Assembly: GCA_016765335.1 (NCBI GenBank)
Contig: JAESQE010000048.1
Span: 2,340 to 9,850, forward strand
From: Planctomycetaceae bacterium
Lineage (GTDB): Bacteria > Planctomycetota > Planctomycetia > Planctomycetales > Planctomycetaceae
Length of the DNA: 7,511 nucleotides
Direction of reading: 5' to 3'
Each line of letters begins with the position of its first letter. The stretch's first letter is position 1. Made by a program: the position numbers and the translations under genes. This document shows, in pieces, positions 1 through 6,937 of the stretch. Below the pieces are notes generated by a model that did no database searches, was not told the origin of the DNA, and was given only the letters and a program-made list of their open reading frames with translations.

Positions 1-35
1 GTTTCGCTGGAAATCCCGTAACGGGAACCTCTGTT

Positions 36-79
36 ATTTGGTTCTCCCCCTTACGAAGGGGGAGTGAGAGGGGGTTTTT
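36..79 (+). repeat. Interspersed palindromic repeat, copy 1
   Basis: A perfect inverted repeat of 9-bp arms (CTCCCCCTT and AAGGGGGAG around ACG, at 44-64) is framed by ATTTGGTT and TGAGAGGGGGTTTTT. Its reverse complement equals copy 3 over all 44 bases. Weaker similarity extends left to AACCTCT at 26-32, as in copy 2. A separate small palindrome TCCCG-TAA-CGGGA (14-26) adjoins it. The G-rich stem followed by T-runs could act as a terminator for a gene ending left of the window, but its recurrence elsewhere favours a repeat element. Confidence 0.88.
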
Positions 80-175
80 GAACTGGTTTTTTATAACCAA
101 GCTGAATTCGAGCACCTCTGGCATTCAATTAATAAGAGGTTCCATAAAGTTCCCCATTTCATATTGCAGCCTGTT

Positions 176-180
176 AAGGG
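176..180 (+). promoter_or_regulatory. Probable ribosome binding site deciding the DUF1559 start
   Basis: AAGGG lies 11 bases before the ATG at 192. The spacing is slightly long, but no comparable site precedes the upstream in-frame TTG at 78. It supports the start that places the prepilin leader at the N-terminus. Confidence 0.5.
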
Positions 181-191
181 TGACGTACCGA

Positions 192-1232
192 ATGAAGAAA
201 ACATTCCGGCAAACTAACCAGACTCGCAATCGCGGTGGCCTGACGATTGTCGAGCTACTGGTCTGCATCGGCATCGCAAGTTTCTTGATGGCCCTTCTGC
301 TACCGGCTGTGCAATCTGCCCGTGCAAGCGCCCGCCGAATTGAGTGTGTCAATCGGCTTAAGCAAATTATAACTGCAACACAAGCTTTTGAAGCCACTCA
401 CAGACACTTCCCCGGTTACAGTACCGCCAGAGGAATCGACTATCACGGACGTATCCACTGGAACGTTTGCCCCTTGGTAGAGATTCTGCCTTACTTGGAA
501 CAATCAAATGTTTTTGATCAAATTGATCGCAATCGATGGATAGGAAGTTTCGACGCTTATGGCTCCGGTCAACTACTCAGTGGAATGAACGCTGAGTTTG
601 CGAAACTCACGATCCCGGTTTACCAATGCCCGTCAGATCACAACTTGCCAGGTAGCGGCAATTATCGTATCAATTTAGGAACCGGGGCCGACTGGTATAC
701 CCGCCCACCGGCTCCGCCCTCGAATTCCTGCTTCGACCCGAACAATGGCAACGGAGCTTTCGCAACGATGGAAACTCTCACTACGGGAAAATTCACGGAT
801 GGTCTCTCCAACACCGTCTTCTACAGCGAGCGAGTGATAGGCGACGGAGACAGCACCCAGTTTAGCCCTTGGCGTGATTACAGCCAGGTGACTCAGGGCT
901 GGGTATCTTGCAGCGCAAGCGATCTCCAATCCACATGCCAGGGAATTGCAGGAATTGCCACAAAACATGCATCGTTTGCTGGGCATACATGGCTGTTCCC
1001 ATCAAAAGCTCATACCGCTTACGACCACATCTTGCCGCCAAACTCACGCATACCGGATTGCGCTCGTGATGGATCCGCACTACCCAGCGCCGGGAACTCC
1101 GCCATCTCCGCCCGCAGTCAACATGCCGAAATCGTCAATGCTGCCCTGGGAGATGGATCGGTCCGCTCAGTTTCTGAAAATATCGACCAAACAGTCTGGC
1201 ACAAACTCGGCTCCCGCAACGGACACGATTAA
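192..1232 (+). CDS. DUF1559 domain protein with prepilin-type N-terminus (H-X9-DG family)
   Basis: A 346-residue pseudopilin-like protein, probably exported and anchored in the cytoplasmic membrane by its N-terminal helix. Residues 1-16 form a short basic leader ending in GG. A prepilin peptidase site follows (G16/L17, then LTIVE with Glu at mature position 5) and a hydrophobic helix at about 17-41. Residues 201-214 (FTDGLSNTVFYSER) match the conserved middle motif of DUF1559. The C-terminal signature H-X9-DG is present as H311 and D321-G322. Length is typical of the family. The ATG at 192 is chosen because an AAGGG lies 11 bases upstream and because it gives a normal leader; an in-frame TTG at 78 would add 38 unrelated residues and start inside a repeat. 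Many paralogues occur in planctomycete genomes and their function is unknown; roles in type II secretion-like or pilus-like structures are guesses. Family assignment is secure, role is not. Confidence 0.93.
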   Translation: MKKTFRQTNQTRNRGGLTIVELLVCIGIASFLMALLLPAVQSARASARRIECVNRLKQIITATQAFEATHRHFPGYSTARGIDYHGRIHWNVCPLVEILPYLEQSNVFDQIDRNRWIGSFDAYGSGQLLSGMNAEFAKLTIPVYQCPSDHNLPGSGNYRINLGTGADWYTRPPAPPSNSCFDPNNGNGAFATMETLTTGKFTDGLSNTVFYSERVIGDGDSTQFSPWRDYSQVTQGWVSCSASDLQSTCQGIAGIATKHASFAGHTWLFPSKAHTAYDHILPPNSRIPDCARDGSALPSAGNSAISARSQHAEIVNAALGDGSVRSVSENIDQTVWHKLGSRNGHD

Positions 1233-1363
1233 GCTTGTGTGATACACGCCTAGTCAAAATAGGTGGGACACCTGCCCATTGAGACAGATGACACTTCTTT
1301 AAAATCCGTAACCTTAGACACCTATAAAAAAGTACAAATAACTCTAGTAAAAAGGGCTAATGC

Positions 1364-1392
1364 TTGACAAGGGAATTGTGTTTACTGAAAAT
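1364..1392 (+). promoter_or_regulatory. Possible sigma70-type promoter for the TPR gene
   Basis: A perfect TTGACA at 1364-1369 is followed after 17 bases by GAAAAT at 1387-1392, which matches four of six bases of the TATAAT consensus. It would give a leader of roughly 65 bases before the ATG at 1464. The surrounding DNA is AT-rich, so chance matches are likely; the exact -35 box is the main support. Confidence 0.35.
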
Positions 1393-1451
1393 TCAGATTA
1401 CTATTTACCTCGTTAAGAATTCTCTTAACTTGCTTTCTCTTACAATCAATT

Positions 1452-1456
1452 GGAGG
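1452..1456 (+). promoter_or_regulatory. Ribosome binding site of the TPR gene
   Basis: A strong GGAGG (extending to GGAGGAA) lies 7 bases before the ATG at 1464. A GTG immediately upstream at 1461 is also in frame but only 4 bases from the site, so the ATG is the better start. Confidence 0.75.
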
Positions 1457-1463
1457 AAACGTG

Positions 1464-2378
1464 ATGACTCGACCCATGCTTTATGTCGCTGCCTTATTGC
1501 TTTTTTCGCTAGGGGCACAGCCGTTTGCGATTGCTCAAACGAAATACCAAAATGCTGACGAAGCCTGGAGAGTTGGCGTTGCGTATTACAACTCCAGAAA
1601 TTACGCAGCGACTCAAGAACCACTCGAAGCTGCATTAAAACTCGCCCCGAATGATACATTCCGAACCAAAGTTTACGATGCGTTAATCCCTGCCTACCGC
1701 ACACTACCCGATCTCAAGAAATTATTCCAAGCCAGCGAATTTGTTATCGAGCACAGCGACCAAGCCGCCAAGCAATCCATCACTCGTCGGGGTTTGATTG
1801 GATTCACCTTTCAACGGGGCAAAATTAATGAGTTAGTTTCCCGCCAAGAAAAGCGACTCAAAAAGAACAAGAAAGATCGTACATCCTTATACATCCTGGC
1901 TGAAATTTATTCGCGAGCAATACCCGATCCCCAAAAAGCGATCACCTACACTAACAGACTTGCCAAGCTAGATGGTAAGAAGGGCGAACCAGTCAGCGTC
2001 CGACTAACAGCTAGCCTAGCTCAACAACATGTTCGAGCAAAACAGTACCAGAAAGGTGCTGAACTGTATGAGAAAATCGCACCTCTGGATGAAGCCCTGG
2101 CTGCCTGGCACTGGAAAGAAGCTGCCAGCGCCTGGCTACGGCAAGGCGATAAACAAAAAGCGTTGGTCGCTGCAAAGAAATCTCACGAGTCTGCCCCCGA
2201 AAAACGAAGTGAACTGCTCACTCATTTTTGGCACAAAGCGCTAGCCGATGTATTCCTGGCAACAGATCAAGCCAAACTAGCCGTTGAACATTACGAAAAA
2301 TCCATTGAAACAACAAATATCGAAGGCTACATCAAATCCAGCAAACTAGGCCTGGCAGATGCCAAAGCCAAGCTGTAG
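1464..2378 (+). CDS. Secreted tetratricopeptide repeat (TPR) protein
   Basis: A 304-residue protein with a Sec-type signal peptide: MTRP, a hydrophobic stretch at about 5-18, then a likely signal peptidase I site after A24 (AIA before QTKYQ). No lipobox cysteine is seen. The mature part is almost wholly helical. TPR-like units are visible at about 30-63 (EAWRVGVAYYNSRNY, then EPLEAALKLAPND) and near the C-terminus at about 258-284 (ALADVFLATDQAKLAVEHYEKSIE). Weaker helical pairs lie between them, including one around YQKGAELYEKIAPLDEALAAW. No catalytic domain is seen. TPR arrays generally mediate protein contacts, so this is probably a periplasmic scaffold; the partner is unknown. It has its own promoter-like sequence and a strong ribosome binding site, and its 3' end runs towards a broken sigma factor gene on the opposite strand. 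TPR identity is reasonably sure, the role unknown. Confidence 0.85.
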   Translation: MTRPMLYVAALLLFSLGAQPFAIAQTKYQNADEAWRVGVAYYNSRNYAATQEPLEAALKLAPNDTFRTKVYDALIPAYRTLPDLKKLFQASEFVIEHSDQAAKQSITRRGLIGFTFQRGKINELVSRQEKRLKKNKKDRTSLYILAEIYSRAIPDPQKAITYTNRLAKLDGKKGEPVSVRLTASLAQQHVRAKQYQKGAELYEKIAPLDEALAAWHWKEAASAWLRQGDKQKALVAAKKSHESAPEKRSELLTHFWHKALADVFLATDQAKLAVEHYEKSIETTNIEGYIKSSKLGLADAKAKL

Positions 2379-2411
2379 CAACAACCTGATCATTAATTTC
2401 AACTGATACAA

Positions 2412-2442
2412 CTCCTGCAAATCCCAACACAATTCGCAGGAG
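2412..2442 (+). terminator. Stem-loop downstream of the TPR gene, possible terminator
   Basis: CTCCTGC at 2412-2418 pairs perfectly with GCAGGAG at 2436-2442. After one mismatch, three further pairs (AAT with ATT) extend the stem. It begins 34 bases after the TPR stop codon. No T-run follows on either strand, so intrinsic termination is doubtful; it could stabilise the transcript end or be chance. Confidence 0.3.
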
Positions 2443-2458
2443 CAAAACAACCCAGCAT

Positions 2459-2646
2459 TTCCAGTCGAGGCATCGCGCCAAAGGCTTTCGCAAACGCTCC
2501 TGACAAGCATCTGCCGCATCGGCTTCGTTCCCCAGAAGCGCCTGAGCGTGGTAAAACGCCTCTCGCTTATACTGCTCAACGAGAAACTCAAATCCCGCCG
2601 GGTCGCGATGCTTCAAACAAAGCCGAATTGCTGTTCGTTCCTTCAT
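2459..2646 (-). pseudogene. ECF-type RNA polymerase sigma factor, N-terminal fragment, frameshifted and truncated
   Basis: From the ATG at 2646 the minus strand reads MKERTAIRLCLKHRDPAG, then FEFLVEQYKREAFYHAQALL and GNEADAADACQE. This is the region 2.1/2.2 start of an extracytoplasmic-function sigma-70 factor of the type common in planctomycetes. After Glu50 (2497-2499) the open frame becomes unrelated, but the next frame continues the family pattern as AFAKAFGAMPRLE down to about 2459. One base therefore appears to be missing near 2497. Beyond that point no sigma sequence is recognised: the region 2.3-2.4 promoter-contact residues and all of region 4 are absent, against a usual length of about 170-200 residues. 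The reading frame runs on as junk into the end of the TPR gene. No good ribosome binding site precedes the ATG. It is almost certainly non-functional, either a relic of a local gene or a fragment copied from elsewhere. Confidence 0.8.
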
Positions 2647-2752
2647 AAACTACTAAACCGGCCAGCAAAGAAAATATTCAGCAAAAAACAACTCCCCCAA
2701 AAAGTAATCTCCAATTCCAGTCATACGCCCCTGATTGAAGCCCACAATCTAG

Positions 2753-2788
2753 GTAGGCTGACTGGTAAAAGCGAAAGCGTATCCCAGC
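2753..2788. repeat. Possible diverged palindromic intergenic repeat
   Basis: The segment starts with GTAGGCTG and ends with CCCAGC, with AGCGAAAGCG between. CTGG (2762-2765) can pair with CCAG near the end. It shares its GTAGGCTG head, a CGAAA centre and a CCCAG tail with the minus strand of the clear palindrome at 7015-7049, suggesting the same dispersed family. The similarity is short and gapped, so the link is tentative. It lies 75-110 bases downstream of the DUF4041 gene stop. Confidence 0.35.
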
Positions 2789-2862
2789 AACATGAGCAGA
2801 AGATTATTCCATTTTTTAAAATTCAACGTAGCAAGCAGTCACCTTGTAATCTGAGCGGGTAT

Positions 2863-4254
2863 TCACGTAAGTGCCAGGTTTTCCTCCACTTGGCCATTCT
2901 CGTTTTGCATTGCAAGGGTCTGTCGATATTCTTCAGCTTCAGGTACTGCTACAAATGTAATTACACCAAAGTTTTTCTCAACAGCTATTTGGATCTCATC
3001 TAAATTAACGCTGAAATACTCTTTCCTCAAGTTGGCCATGTTAACTCGGCGGTCATTGAAATATTTATGAAGCGTATTTTCAAGAGCAGGTGCATCTTCA
3101 CTGTATATCATGGCGTGTACGTCGAATCTGAACGGAACCGAGGCATCCCCCAATTCTTTAACACGATCTAATGGCTCCAGTCGCCGAGTCATTCCAATTT
3201 TATAAACATTTTCACCAAACGAACCAATATTTGAGAGGACATAAACATGCCCCGAGCGAGTCTGTTGGGCACGTGAAATTGCTCTTGCTTTTCGTTCAGT
3301 TGCTTCTTTCAATTCCAATTCAAGTTTATCAACTAATAACTGAAGCCTATCATTTTGCTTACCATGAGTTTCAGCTAATTCTTGCCTCGCTTTTTCGAGA
3401 GCATTGGCTTTGATTTCTTCGTCCTTTTCAGCATTCTTCTTTGCTTTTTCAATTTCTCTTAATGCTTTCTCCTCTTCTCGCATTTGTTCTTTTATCCGTT
3501 GCTGTTCTTGCTTTTCCTCTTCAACTTTTACGCGGTGTTCATGCACGAGATAGAGTTCTTGAAGTTTCTGCTTTAAGTACTCACGAGTAATCCAAAGTTT
3601 TTTTGACTCGCCAAGTTTATTAATCGTATCGAATGAACGATTAATACGATTTTCGAGATTGTTCATATTGTTATATTTAGCTTTACTAACAGCAGAGTCA
3701 CATTCGCCATTAAAAGCGCGAAGCATTAATTTTGCTTGCTCTTTAATCATCTTTTTTCCTTTTGCTGCACTCCCCTCAACTGTCCAGTCAGCCGGGCAAT
3801 GTGTTGCTTCGTCTAACTTGACCATCTGTTTCTGGTCGCTTCGTATCCCGTCTAGTTGATGAGCATATCGTTCCGATGTTTCAAATCCATATTTAGTTCT
3901 GTAGAGGCCAAATGATTGCATGTCGAGAGTTTCTTCAACAGACTCCGAGTCGCTAACCAATTTTGCTAATATCGATTCTTGAGATGCAATTTTTTCTTTC
4001 CAGCCTGCTTCGATATTGCAAAGCTCGTTGACATTTTCCTTCCGCTCTTCAATGCTGCTAGATAGCTCTGCTTTGTATTCCTCCAAATCGGAAATACTTT
4101 TGTATCGATCTAATGCAGATTTTGCCTTTCTTTTTATACGTGATATTTCTCCATGAGCATCTTTGACTTTATTCTTATCCTGAAAATAAAAAGTCGTGAC
4201 GAAGGCAAATAAAATCATGAAAACGAAGGCAAGCAGGCCCAGAAACATACTCAT
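2863..4254 (-). CDS. Membrane-anchored DUF4041 and T5orf172 (GIY-YIG-like) protein
   Basis: A 463-residue protein of a family found in phages and bacterial accessory regions; molecular function is not established. Domains in order: one transmembrane helix at about 3-24 (FLGLLAFVFMILFAFVTTFYF); a charged coiled coil at about 27-105; a DUF4041-like region at about 108-240 (around FGLYRTKYGFETSERY and the later CDSAVSKAKYNNMNNLENRI); a second, very Glu/Lys-rich coiled coil at about 240-330; and a T5orf172 domain at about 335-430. The last has the GIY-YIG-like motifs HVYVLSN (336-342) and YKIGMT (351-356), with R364 and E392 (in LENTLHKYF) as candidate catalytic Arg and Glu. The ATG at 4254 is chosen because GAGGAG lies 6 bases upstream and because the longer frame to 4368 adds a poor N-terminus. 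The gene appears richer in A and T than its neighbours, which suits horizontal acquisition. It stands alone. A nucleic-acid-directed or defence role is an inference. Confidence 0.9.
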   Translation of the reverse strand: MSMFLGLLAFVFMILFAFVTTFYFQDKNKVKDAHGEISRIKRKAKSALDRYKSISDLEEYKAELSSSIEERKENVNELCNIEAGWKEKIASQESILAKLVSDSESVEETLDMQSFGLYRTKYGFETSERYAHQLDGIRSDQKQMVKLDEATHCPADWTVEGSAAKGKKMIKEQAKLMLRAFNGECDSAVSKAKYNNMNNLENRINRSFDTINKLGESKKLWITREYLKQKLQELYLVHEHRVKVEEEKQEQQRIKEQMREEEKALREIEKAKKNAEKDEEIKANALEKARQELAETHGKQNDRLQLLVDKLELELKEATERKARAISRAQQTRSGHVYVLSNIGSFGENVYKIGMTRRLEPLDRVKELGDASVPFRFDVHAMIYSEDAPALENTLHKYFNDRRVNMANLRKEYFSVNLDEIQIAVEKNFGVITFVAVPEAEEYRQTLAMQNENGQVEENLALT

Positions 4255-4260
4255 TTTTTT

Positions 4261-4266
4261 CTCCTC
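4261..4266 (-). promoter_or_regulatory. Ribosome binding site of the DUF4041 gene
   Basis: The minus strand reads GAGGAG, then six A residues, then the ATG at 4254. This strong site at ideal spacing decides for the 463-residue form over the longer in-frame extension to 4368. A second ATG two codons on (4248) is also possible. Confidence 0.75.
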
Positions 4267-4355
4267 AAGATAGCATGTTGAAGCACTTGAGACTGAATGC
4301 GACTGCCTCAAAAAGGCTATTAGTCCCGGCTTCCATAATGAATCAATACAGAAAA

Positions 4356-4384
4356 AGCATACCAGCAAGTGGCATTTCGATCAA
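4356..4384 (-). promoter_or_regulatory. Possible extended -10 promoter for the DUF4041 gene
   Basis: On the minus strand TTGATC (4379-4384) is followed after 17 bases by TATGCT (4356-4361), preceded by TGG as in an extended -10 element. The leader to the ATG at 4254 would be about 95 bases. Each hexamer matches the consensus in four or more positions, but this is prediction by eye. Confidence 0.33.
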
Positions 4385-4507
4385 TGATATCCACACGAAC
4401 CGACATGCAACAACAAGCACCTACGAAACAACCGTATAAAATCGATTCAACGCACCTTGTCCGTTAGTGAAGAAATCAAACTATTTTTGAACTATACGAT
4501 ATCTTCT

Positions 4508-5458
4508 TCAAGCGGCTTTTTGTTTTTTTTGGCGTTTGCGGGGTTCGCTTTTCCAGCGGCGGTGTAGCCAGAAGTATTGTTCGGGGGAGCGGCGGATCAC
4601 TTTTTCTAGTGCTTCGCTGTAGCGAGCGGTGATCGCTTTGACGTCGCCTGCTAAATCTTCATCGAGCGGATCAATGACTGTCTCGACACCGATTTCATAT
4701 TGTGCCCAGCGAGCGTTCACAAAATCATCTTCGAGCCGTCTGGCATAGCCGACACAAATCAATGCGTTGTACTGAATCGCCAGCAAACCGATCGATTTGA
4801 AGGTGCTGGCTGGCTTTCCAAAAAAGTCGACAAACAATCCGCGGGAACCGGCATCCTGATCGCCCAGCATCGCGATCATTCCTTCTGATTCCATTTCAGT
4901 CACAATTTGCTCTGAAGCTCCCGATTTGAGAATCATGTAATGACCGGTCAGTTCCCGGAAATCGCGAAACCATTCGTGTAGATGAGGATTGTCCAAAGCT
5001 CGGGCGACTGCTCCTGCTCGGAAGCCGAACATTCCAAAACTGACCAGCGACATTTCCCAGTTGCCAAAATGCCCGCTGAGCACAATCACCGGACGGTCTC
5101 TGGTAAAAGCTTCGACTGCCAGGGAGCGATTTTTGAACGTCACACATTGTCGATAATTCTCGCGGCGTAATTTGCGAGGTATTTGAACCATCTCGACAAT
5201 CAATCGCAACAGATGCACCCACATCCCCAAGATGATGCGGTCGGCTTGCTCATCGTCTAATTCTTCCCCATAAGCAATTTGCAGGTTCTCTCGGCAAACA
5301 TCATAGCGCGTCCATTTTCGAGGCAGACAATAAAACGTAAACCACGCAATCCCCTGGGCAAGTTTCACCGACTGACGATACGATAACGCCCCGATGAGCG
5401 CAACCAGCATCTTGAATACCAGGTATTCCAAACGATATCGAATTGACTTCCATGTCAT
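4508..5458 (-). CDS. Lipid A biosynthesis lauroyl/acyl transferase (LpxL/HtrB family)
   Basis: A 316-residue acyltransferase expected to add a secondary acyl chain to the lipid A precursor at the inner face of the cytoplasmic membrane, using an acyl-ACP donor. The N-terminal 20-45 residues hold a hydrophobic segment (VFKMLVALIGAL and further) that would anchor it. The catalytic HX4E motif is intact as H130-FGNW-E135. Further family landmarks are GDQDAG at 199-204, FFGKPAS at 212-218 and YFWLHRRWK at 295-303. The C-terminal tail is strongly basic (RKRQKKQK). Length matches the family (about 290-320). The ATG at 5458 has TGAGG 7 bases upstream. It stands alone, apart from other lipid A genes. 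Position and acyl-chain specificity (LpxL, LpxM or LpxP type) cannot be told from sequence, so no symbol is given. Other members of this superfamily acylate phosphatidylinositol mannosides, which is unlikely in a planctomycete. Confidence 0.93.
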   Translation of the reverse strand: MTWKSIRYRLEYLVFKMLVALIGALSYRQSVKLAQGIAWFTFYCLPRKWTRYDVCRENLQIAYGEELDDEQADRIILGMWVHLLRLIVEMVQIPRKLRRENYRQCVTFKNRSLAVEAFTRDRPVIVLSGHFGNWEMSLVSFGMFGFRAGAVARALDNPHLHEWFRDFRELTGHYMILKSGASEQIVTEMESEGMIAMLGDQDAGSRGLFVDFFGKPASTFKSIGLLAIQYNALICVGYARRLEDDFVNARWAQYEIGVETVIDPLDEDLAGDVKAITARYSEALEKVIRRSPEQYFWLHRRWKSEPRKRQKKQKAA

Positions 5459-5591
5459 TGTAAAACCTCAAGAAACAAAACCTGCCAAGACTCACACAAG
5501 TGTCCATCATCTGCGAATTTCGGTCAACCCGAAAACAGCTGTTGTTCAACGACAAAGACTCAGCAGATAGTTTGGTGATAGAAGTCGCTTA

Positions 5592-5645
5592 AAAAACCCC
5601 TCTAACTCCCCCTTCGTAAGGGGGAGAACCAAATTTTGAGAGGTT
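5592..5645 (-). repeat. Interspersed palindromic repeat, copy 2
   Basis: The copy has the core inverted repeat CTCCCCCTT - CGT - AAGGGGGAG at 5606-5626. It is flanked by an A-run plus CCCCTCTAA on the left and AACCAAAT on the right, then AGAGGTT at 5639-5645. Against copies 1 and 3 it has one C fewer and one C-to-A change in the left flank. It is in the same orientation as copy 3 and opposite to copy 1. Strand is nominal. It lies between the acyltransferase start and the oxidoreductase end. Confidence 0.85.
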
Positions 5646-5674
5646 ACCTTAAAGAAAGCATGAACCGACTAAGC

Positions 5675-5727
5675 TTCCTTTTTTTTAGTGCCTTTTTCTT
5701 AGTGTCTTTGTGCCTTCGTGGTAAATC
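5675..5727 (-). repeat. Dispersed CACGAAGGCACAAAGACAC-type repeat
   Basis: On the minus strand the sequence runs ACCACGAAGGCACAAAGAC, then ACTAAGAAAAAGGCACTAA, ending in a run of A and GGAAGC. Internally the unit GGCAC(A/T)AA recurs. From general knowledge, sequences of this kind (translating as TTKAQRHKE) are scattered between genes in many bacteria, planctomycetes included. It begins only a few bases past the oxidoreductase stop codon. No terminator-like stem is evident. Confidence 0.6.
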
Positions 5728-5732
5728 TGCTT

Positions 5733-6803
5733 TCAGGCGGGACGTTTCGGGTCACTTTTGAGTGGCAACTGCACACGTTTTCCGGTCCAGGCTGATTTAT
5801 AAATTGCCAAGATAATTTCGACGCTTTTGCGGCCTTCCGCTCCGTCAATTGATGGCTCTGTCCCGTTCTGGATCGCTTTGATGAAATCTTTGAACTGATC
5901 CATATGCCCTTGGAAAGAGATCGCTTTGGGGTCGCTGGCTCCGCCGGTGCTGCCCGATTTGCGTGCAAACTTCTCGACGATCTTTTTATCTTTCGCCTGC
6001 TTCTTGGCGAAATCCCACATCAGCACGTCATCTTGTTCCACGATGACAGATCCCGCATCGCCGTGGATTTCTGTCTTCTTAAGAAGCCCGGGCCAGGCAG
6101 CTGTGGTGGCAGTGATAGTCCCAATCGCTCCGTTTGCAAACTGAACTGCTGCGACTCCGGTATCTTCCACTTCGATCCGTTCGTGAGCCAACGTCCCGAC
6201 AACTGCACTGACAGATTCAATTTCGCCCATGAACCTATAGATCAGATCGACATTATGAGTCGCCTGATTCATGAAGGCTCCGCCGCCATCCATCGCCCAC
6301 GTGCCCCGCCATCCCCCGCCATCGTAATACTCCTGAGATCGCCACCATTTCACATAGGTATCTCCCAGAGTCAATTGACCAAATCGACCGGAATCAATCG
6401 CTGACTTCAAAGCCAGATTCGCACCGCTAAACCGCGATGGCAAAATGGCCCCCAGTTTCACTCCATGTTTTTCGCAGGCATCAATAATTTTATCACAGCG
6501 TTTGAGGCTGATTTCAAGTGGCTTTTCGACAAGCACATGCTTACCAGCTTTGGCAGCTGCAACGGCTGGTTCGACATGAGCACCGCTGGGAGTGCAAATC
6601 GTGATGATGTCAATTTCCGGATTCGCCAACATTTCATCCAACGTTTCGTAGGCAGTGCAACCGACTTCTTCCGCCAGTTTTTGAGCACCTGCAAAGCGGT
6701 CGTTAAAGCAACCAACCAATTTTGCACCACGAATATTTTCAATCGCTTTTGCATGAAATCGTGAAATCATTCCACAGCCAATAATCCCAAATCCGATGGG
6801 CAT
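5733..6803 (-). CDS. Gfo/Idh/MocA family NAD(P)-dependent oxidoreductase
   Basis: A complete 356-residue oxidoreductase, probably cytoplasmic, since no signal peptide is seen. The N-terminal Rossmann fold (about 1-120) starts with the dinucleotide motif GIIGCGMIS at 6-14. ICTPSGAHVEPA follows at about 69-80, and the family hallmark EKP sits at 93-95, whose Lys normally acts in catalysis. The C-terminal alpha/beta domain carries WWRSQEYYDGGGWRGTW (153-169) and DGGGAFMNQATHNVDL (172-187); H183 is the expected catalytic or substrate-binding His. These two motifs resemble sugar dehydrogenases of the WlbA/UDP-N-acetylglucosamine 3-dehydrogenase kind, but planctomycetes have many paralogues and the substrate cannot be fixed. 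Residues about 280-296 (RKSGSTGGASDPKAISF) form a flexible loop. The ATG at 6803 has AAGGA 7 bases upstream. Short repeats lie on both sides, and the gene stands alone. Confidence 0.94.
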   Translation of the reverse strand: MPIGFGIIGCGMISRFHAKAIENIRGAKLVGCFNDRFAGAQKLAEEVGCTAYETLDEMLANPEIDIITICTPSGAHVEPAVAAAKAGKHVLVEKPLEISLKRCDKIIDACEKHGVKLGAILPSRFSGANLALKSAIDSGRFGQLTLGDTYVKWWRSQEYYDGGGWRGTWAMDGGGAFMNQATHNVDLIYRFMGEIESVSAVVGTLAHERIEVEDTGVAAVQFANGAIGTITATTAAWPGLLKKTEIHGDAGSVIVEQDDVLMWDFAKKQAKDKKIVEKFARKSGSTGGASDPKAISFQGHMDQFKDFIKAIQNGTEPSIDGAEGRKSVEIILAIYKSAWTGKRVQLPLKSDPKRPA

Positions 6804-6937
6804 AACCTTAATCCTTAATGACGATGCAAGCTGGTTTGAATATCTCGAATCCAGCGATGCGGTTGATATTGATGAGTACGTTTAAAAAGTATTCTTCAGG
6901 GCGACCTAAAGACAGTTTGATTATCAAAGGATCGATT

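Noticed and set aside
36..79. Three similar repeats considered as a CRISPR array
   Set aside because: The copies are kilobases apart, in mixed orientation, and have no regular spacers or cas genes.
114..140. Inverted repeat ACCTCT/AGAGGT upstream of the DUF1559 gene, considered as an operator
   Set aside because: Six-base arms with a 15-base spacer are expected by chance, and nothing ties them to a regulator.
946..1242. 98-codon plus-strand open frame
   Set aside because: It is an alternative frame of the DUF1559 gene, which carries the conserved H-X9-DG motif through the same bases.
1261..1273. Small hairpin AGGTG-GGA-CACCT after the DUF1559 gene, considered as a terminator
   Set aside because: The stem is only 5 bp and no T-run follows, so this is too weak to call.
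2548..3003. 151-codon plus-strand open frame
   Set aside because: It overlaps the sigma remnant and the end of the DUF4041 gene in antisense, has no recognisable domain and reads like non-coding sequence.
5301..5555. 84-codon minus-strand open frame spanning the acyltransferase start
   Set aside because: It is out of frame with the acyltransferase, has no domain, and most of it is the shadow of that gene and its leader.
5904..6404. 166-codon plus-strand open frame
   Set aside because: It lies wholly antisense within the oxidoreductase gene, whose motifs are intact, and it shows no domain of its own.
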